A DNA stretch of 64,000 bases. Source: GYS-P2D sp964489125 (GTDB lineage Bacteria > Bacteroidota > Bacteroidia > Chitinophagales > Saprospiraceae). Shown in pieces: positions 60,586 to 64,000 of the stretch. Both the position numbers and the translations under genes were made by a program. The DNA lies in the NCBI GenBank assembly GCA_964489125.1, contig CAZAXY010000001.1:1-64000 (forward strand), written 5' to 3'. Below the pieces are notes generated by a model, which was not told where the DNA came from, searched no databases, and saw only the letters and a list, made by a program, of their open reading frames with translations. Within the stretch, counting starts at the first letter, position 1, and every line of letters starts with the position of its first letter.

Positions 60586-62271
60586 ATGGCAAAAAGCAAA
60601 CTTTTACATATACAAGATTTGTCAGTCAGGTTCATCTCGAAGTCTGGAGCAACTGATGCTGTCAACAACGTCAATATCGAGCTATATGAAGGTGATTGCC
60701 TTGGGATAGTTGGAGAGTCTGGATCAGGAAAGTCTGTTACAAGCTTGTCTGTTCTCAACCTGATATTTCCAAATCCCAATGCCGTTACAACTGGAAAGGT
60801 GATCAGATATAACGGCGATACCTCAACAGACCTACTCCAACTAGATGAACACACTTTGGCCAAGATTAGAGGTAGGGACATATCGATGGTATTTCAGGAA
60901 CCCATGAGTTCTCTCAATCCTGTTAAACGCTGCGGCTCTCAGATTGAGGAAGTTCTTGAGATTCATAATGTGGTCTCTAAAGACAATCGCAAATCTACAG
61001 TGTTGGAATTAATACACTCTGTAGAGCTTCCAGATGCCGAGCGGATCTATCGCTCGTATCCGCATGAACTCAGTGGAGGACAATTACAAAGAGTGAACAT
61101 TGCCATGGCTCTTGCTGGGAATCCCAAGATTATGATCTGTGATGAACCCACAACTGCATTGGATGTAACTGTACAAAAGAAGATCATCCAATTGCTAAGG
61201 CGAATCGTATCCCTGAAGAACATCGCATTAATCTTCGTATGTCATGACTTAAATCTAGTTAATGAACTATGCAATAAAGTAGTAGTCATGTATAATGGCC
61301 ATGTGGTTGAACAAGGAGTTCTGCCAGATACTTTTCGCCAACCTCAATCAGACTATACACAGGCATTATTGGCATGTCGACCTAAGTCTTCTTATAACGA
61401 GATACAACTGCCAACTGTTGATCAGATTATGTCAGGTCAATATGAGCGTATCAAGAGGCCTGTAGCCGCAATAGATCGAGATCAAATTGTAATGACTGTA
61501 GATAATCTCACAGTAATGTATCGAACGAACCCTCTGGCCATTTTCCAAAAGAAGAAATATCTTACCGCCGTAGACAAAGTATCATTCAATCTATATAAAG
61601 GGTCGGTATTAGGTATAGTAGGGGAGTCAGGATCGGGCAAGTCTACAGTTGCCAAGTGCATATGTGGAGTCATCCCAGCTAGCGAAGGTACGATCACATA
61701 TAAGGGTAGACAGATTGACGGTAGAGTGCTATCATCAGATAAAAGCCTACGCAGACAAATTCAAATTATTTTTCAGGACCCATATGGATCTCTTAATCCT
61801 AGAATGACCATTGGTCAAGCCATACTTGAGCCGATTAAATATCATAAATTGCGTCCTGGAAAGGCTAAGGAGAGAGTGGTAGAACTATTGAATGAAGTTG
61901 GGCTAGATAAAGATTATTATAACCGATATCCGCATCAACTATCAGGAGGGCAACGCCAGAGAGTATGTATCGCCCGGGCACTTTCTGTAGAGCCACAGGT
62001 CTTAATCTGTGATGAAAGCGTATCTGCACTCGATGTATCCGTTCAATCACAGATACTCAATCTGCTTGATAGCCTTAAGAGTACATATCAATTGAGTATT
62101 ATATTCATCAGCCATGACCTGTCAGTGATCCATTATATCAGCGATGAAGTAATCGTCATGAAAGACGGTAAGATTGTAGAGCGAGGAGCTGCAGATCAGA
62201 TCATAAACGCCCCACAAAAGGCTTATACTCAAGAATTGGTAAATAGCATACCTGTTGAAATAGCTGAATAA
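60586..62271 (+). CDS. Double ATP-binding subunit of an oligopeptide-type ABC transporter
   Basis: A 561-residue fusion of two ABC ATPases, like DppD-DppF in one chain. Half one has Walker A GESGSGKS at residues 43-50, signature LSGGQLQRV and Walker B MICDEPTTALD. Half two (from about 300) has GESGSGKST, LSGGQRQRVCIARAL and LICDESVSALD. Each half ends in the oligopeptide-type C-terminal extension, as in GsiA and YejF. Permease and binding-protein genes are not adjacent. It is divergent from the AsmA-like gene over 126 bp. Confidence 0.92.
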   Translation: MAKSKLLHIQDLSVRFISKSGATDAVNNVNIELYEGDCLGIVGESGSGKSVTSLSVLNLIFPNPNAVTTGKVIRYNGDTSTDLLQLDEHTLAKIRGRDISMVFQEPMSSLNPVKRCGSQIEEVLEIHNVVSKDNRKSTVLELIHSVELPDAERIYRSYPHELSGGQLQRVNIAMALAGNPKIMICDEPTTALDVTVQKKIIQLLRRIVSLKNIALIFVCHDLNLVNELCNKVVVMYNGHVVEQGVLPDTFRQPQSDYTQALLACRPKSSYNEIQLPTVDQIMSGQYERIKRPVAAIDRDQIVMTVDNLTVMYRTNPLAIFQKKKYLTAVDKVSFNLYKGSVLGIVGESGSGKSTVAKCICGVIPASEGTITYKGRQIDGRVLSSDKSLRRQIQIIFQDPYGSLNPRMTIGQAILEPIKYHKLRPGKAKERVVELLNEVGLDKDYYNRYPHQLSGGQRQRVCIARALSVEPQVLICDESVSALDVSVQSQILNLLDSLKSTYQLSIIFISHDLSVIHYISDEVIVMKDGKIVERGAADQIINAPQKAYTQELVNSIPVEIAE

Positions 62272-62324
62272 TTCACTTCCTTCTGGCTTCTCGTTAAGAA
62301 TAGATATTCGCGGACTCTTTTGTA

Positions 62325-63380
62325 TTATGTGAGATTGAGCCTGTAAAACTCAACAGCATTATCAGCGAATAGCTTTTGTTGATCTTCTTGAGAATAGTTC
62401 TGTACAATTTGGAAGTAAGCCTCGTAGAGTGTTTCGAAATCCACAGACACCTTATCCACAGGAAAGTTTGAGGCAAACATGCATCTCTCTACACCAAATG
62501 CCTTTAGAGCATATTCTATGTGTGGGCCTATACTATCGACCACCTCGGATACAGTAGGTTTGTTTTTTCTATTCTCGAATTGATGGCCACAAAATGTCAT
62601 TAAAAGGCCACTAAGCTTCAAGTGAATATCTGACACTTCGGCGAGTCGAGCCAAGTCCTCATACCATTTCTCTTTGAGTACTTCTCTCTCTATAGGAGAC
62701 TGTCCTGCACCGCCATGCGGCCCTTCTAGTCCGACAGGTGTTCCAACATGATCGAGCACAGTTCTTGTCCCTTTGACTTCAGTAACAAGTTCTATGAATC
62801 CATCTAGTTGTATCGAGTATAAAAAGACATCAAAGCTTAGTCCACGTTTTCCTAAAATCTCGTATCCCCGTTTAAACTTGTCCTCCCTCATTATGTCTTC
62901 AGTTTCACAAAAATTCATGACACCTTTGTCCGGATGGCGTGCGATTGAATCTCTAACTCCTCGAAATAATGGGCTGGCAGCGGCATGAGCATCAAGTACT
63001 GATTCCAAGGTTTCAATTTCCATCAGATGAGCCTCACCTACAATTGCTAATGGCAGTTCTGGTAATGTCATTAACCAATCTGTCTCACCGACACTATTAA
63101 ATGGTTTTTCTCCCTCCCAGCCCGCTTGGATATGTACAAAGCCGTCAATCTTGTATTTGCCCGTATCTTGATGATACAGTGCTGGCAGGTGAGGGTTGGT
63201 GAAGTATGATCCTGTTCCTACAAAGTTGAGAACCTCCTTAGGTGTTACCAAGCGAAGGATCTTATCTAAAAGCCATGGGTACTTGCCAAATCGCTTAACA
63301 AGAGGAGTTATTGACTTGGCATTATTAACAGGATCCCACAGATGGATGTGCGGATCAATTATACGTATGTCTTGGCTCAT
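62325..63380 (-). CDS. Amidohydrolase-family (amidohydrolase 2) metal-dependent hydrolase
   Basis: A 351-residue TIM-barrel hydrolase. It starts with the metal motif IIDPHIHLWDP, has VHIQAGWEG, a conserved FRGVRDSIARHPD, TVLDHVGTPVG and the C-terminal RCMFASNFPVDKVSV, the pattern of the amidohydrolase 2 branch that includes lactonases such as L-fuconolactonase. The substrate cannot be told. It lies 40 bp downstream of the SRPBCC gene on the same strand, a possible pair. Confidence 0.85.
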   Translation of the reverse strand: MSQDIRIIDPHIHLWDPVNNAKSITPLVKRFGKYPWLLDKILRLVTPKEVLNFVGTGSYFTNPHLPALYHQDTGKYKIDGFVHIQAGWEGEKPFNSVGETDWLMTLPELPLAIVGEAHLMEIETLESVLDAHAAASPLFRGVRDSIARHPDKGVMNFCETEDIMREDKFKRGYEILGKRGLSFDVFLYSIQLDGFIELVTEVKGTRTVLDHVGTPVGLEGPHGGAGQSPIEREVLKEKWYEDLARLAEVSDIHLKLSGLLMTFCGHQFENRKNKPTVSEVVDSIGPHIEYALKAFGVERCMFASNFPVDKVSVDFETLYEAYFQIVQNYSQEDQQKLFADNAVEFYRLNLT

Positions 63381-63420
63381 AAGAGATGTTATTTAATGAG
63401 ATGCTTTAGTCGGAAGTCAC

Positions 63421-63948
63421 CTAATATATCGTCGTATTAGCTTCGATAGCCTTCTTAAGCATGGATAGATTTGTATCCTCTTGTTTCTTTAAAGAACCTG
63501 GAGAGATCGCAATGAAAGACTTGGTGATCATACCATTACCTTCTACCAGTGTAGAGGTCCTAATTTCTGTTTGATTTCCATCACCTTTCATCTCCAGCTC
63601 ATAATCCATTTCCATCATATCATTCTCGAATGTCATGGCAATGGAGTGATTAGGTATGATCTTCGTGATGGTTTCTTTAATGATCACTTCAGAACCATTA
63701 GTATCAAAGATGACATGAGATACAGAGCCAACTTGACCTGGCTCACCACTTATATGTTCGAAGCTTTTGAATCCTGTCATCCACTCAGACATCTTGTTAG
63801 GGTCCTGTATTACATTCCACGATTCTTCAACTGATTTATCTACTGTAATATGACTATCATATTCGATTGTGGGCTTGATCATGCCTAGTATTAGAAACAT
63901 GAAGACTAATAGGCTCAAAATGATCGCAGTATATTTAAGATACTTCAT
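63421..63948 (-). CDS. Membrane-anchored SRPBCC (START-like) protein
   Basis: A 175-residue protein with an N-terminal hydrophobic anchor (about 7-26, AIILSLLVFMFLILGMI) followed by one SRPBCC domain: ITVDKSVEESWNVIQDPNKMSEWM at its start, ETITKIIPNHSIAMTFE and a C-terminal long helix SLKKQEDTNLSMLKKAIE. Such domains bind hydrophobic ligands; none is indicated here. It is upstream of the amidohydrolase gene with a 40-bp gap. The last 50 bases of the window hold nothing identifiable. Confidence 0.82.
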   Translation of the reverse strand: MKYLKYTAIILSLLVFMFLILGMIKPTIEYDSHITVDKSVEESWNVIQDPNKMSEWMTGFKSFEHISGEPGQVGSVSHVIFDTNGSEVIIKETITKIIPNHSIAMTFENDMMEMDYELEMKGDGNQTEIRTSTLVEGNGMITKSFIAISPGSLKKQEDTNLSMLKKAIEANTTIY

Positions 63949-64000
63949 ATAGCATACTATTTAGTTATAGTTAGATAATATAGAACATTCATTAGATCAT

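Noticed and set aside
1..64000. CRISPR arrays, tRNA or rRNA genes, prophage or defence islands
   Set aside because: No repeat-spacer pattern, cloverleaf-like or rRNA sequence, integrase, phage structural gene or recognised defence gene was seen on reading; the only mobile DNA is the IS3 remnant.

Overview
The window is a stretch of chromosome from a member of the Bacteroidota. Four kinds of evidence support this: the DUF1599/BT_3928 pair, the long NusB, the MoxR-DUF58-DUF4350-DUF4129-SpoIIM-RDD block, and TAnnTTTG-type -7 promoter elements placed 15-40 nt before several genes. Coding density is high and nearly all genes are housekeeping. A Saprospiria-like lineage is my guess from gene content only. 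I see no rRNA, tRNA, CRISPR array or prophage.

Layout. 1-10.4 kb: 3' end of a 7TM-HD (PgpH-like) phosphodiesterase, coaE and a yigZ-type gene on the minus strand, then DUF1599, BT_3928, nusB, guaA, a periplasmic-binding-fold lipoprotein and trmH; an aspartate-type aminotransferase and a single-domain asparaginase follow. 10.4-18 kb: an OmpA-like protein with nine calcium-binding TSP3 repeats and a clear terminator; purE-purK; dihydroorotase; ribH with a YfgM-like TPR protein; pdhA. 18-25 kb: recF and a DUF721 gene, a subtilisin-like protease, recQ, a glycosyltransferase and a membrane protein of unknown function. 25-34.8 kb: the MoxR/DUF58/SpoIIM/RDD membrane cluster, a small exported DUF2147 protein, and an ABC transporter (ATPase plus permease).

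34.8-42.7 kb: a complete histidine operon hisG-D-C-B-H-A-F-IE with pxpA appended. It is preceded by a 15-codon leader peptide with four His codons and a terminator hairpin. 42.7-50 kb: a four-TM protein with a duplicated Cys motif, a large exported glycoside-hydrolase-like protein, a PAS histidine kinase, a MerA/Lpd-type flavoprotein, a GT39-type glycosyltransferase and a remnant of an IS3-family orfA. 50.3-57.4 kb: pxpB-pxpC, then on the minus strand a tryptophan operon trpE-G-C-F-B-A that lacks trpD. It is preceded by a 15-codon leader with three consecutive Trp codons and a 12-bp terminator hairpin. 57.4-64 kb: an AsmA-like protein, a double-ATPase oligopeptide-type ABC subunit, an amidohydrolase and an SRPBCC-domain protein.

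The main finding is regulatory. Both amino-acid biosynthetic operons carry ribosome-mediated attenuators that can be read directly from the sequence: a leader peptide rich in the cognate amino acid, a competing hairpin and an intrinsic terminator. The leader ORFs are too short for ordinary gene callers. No clear defence system, secretion island or novel operon was found beyond these.
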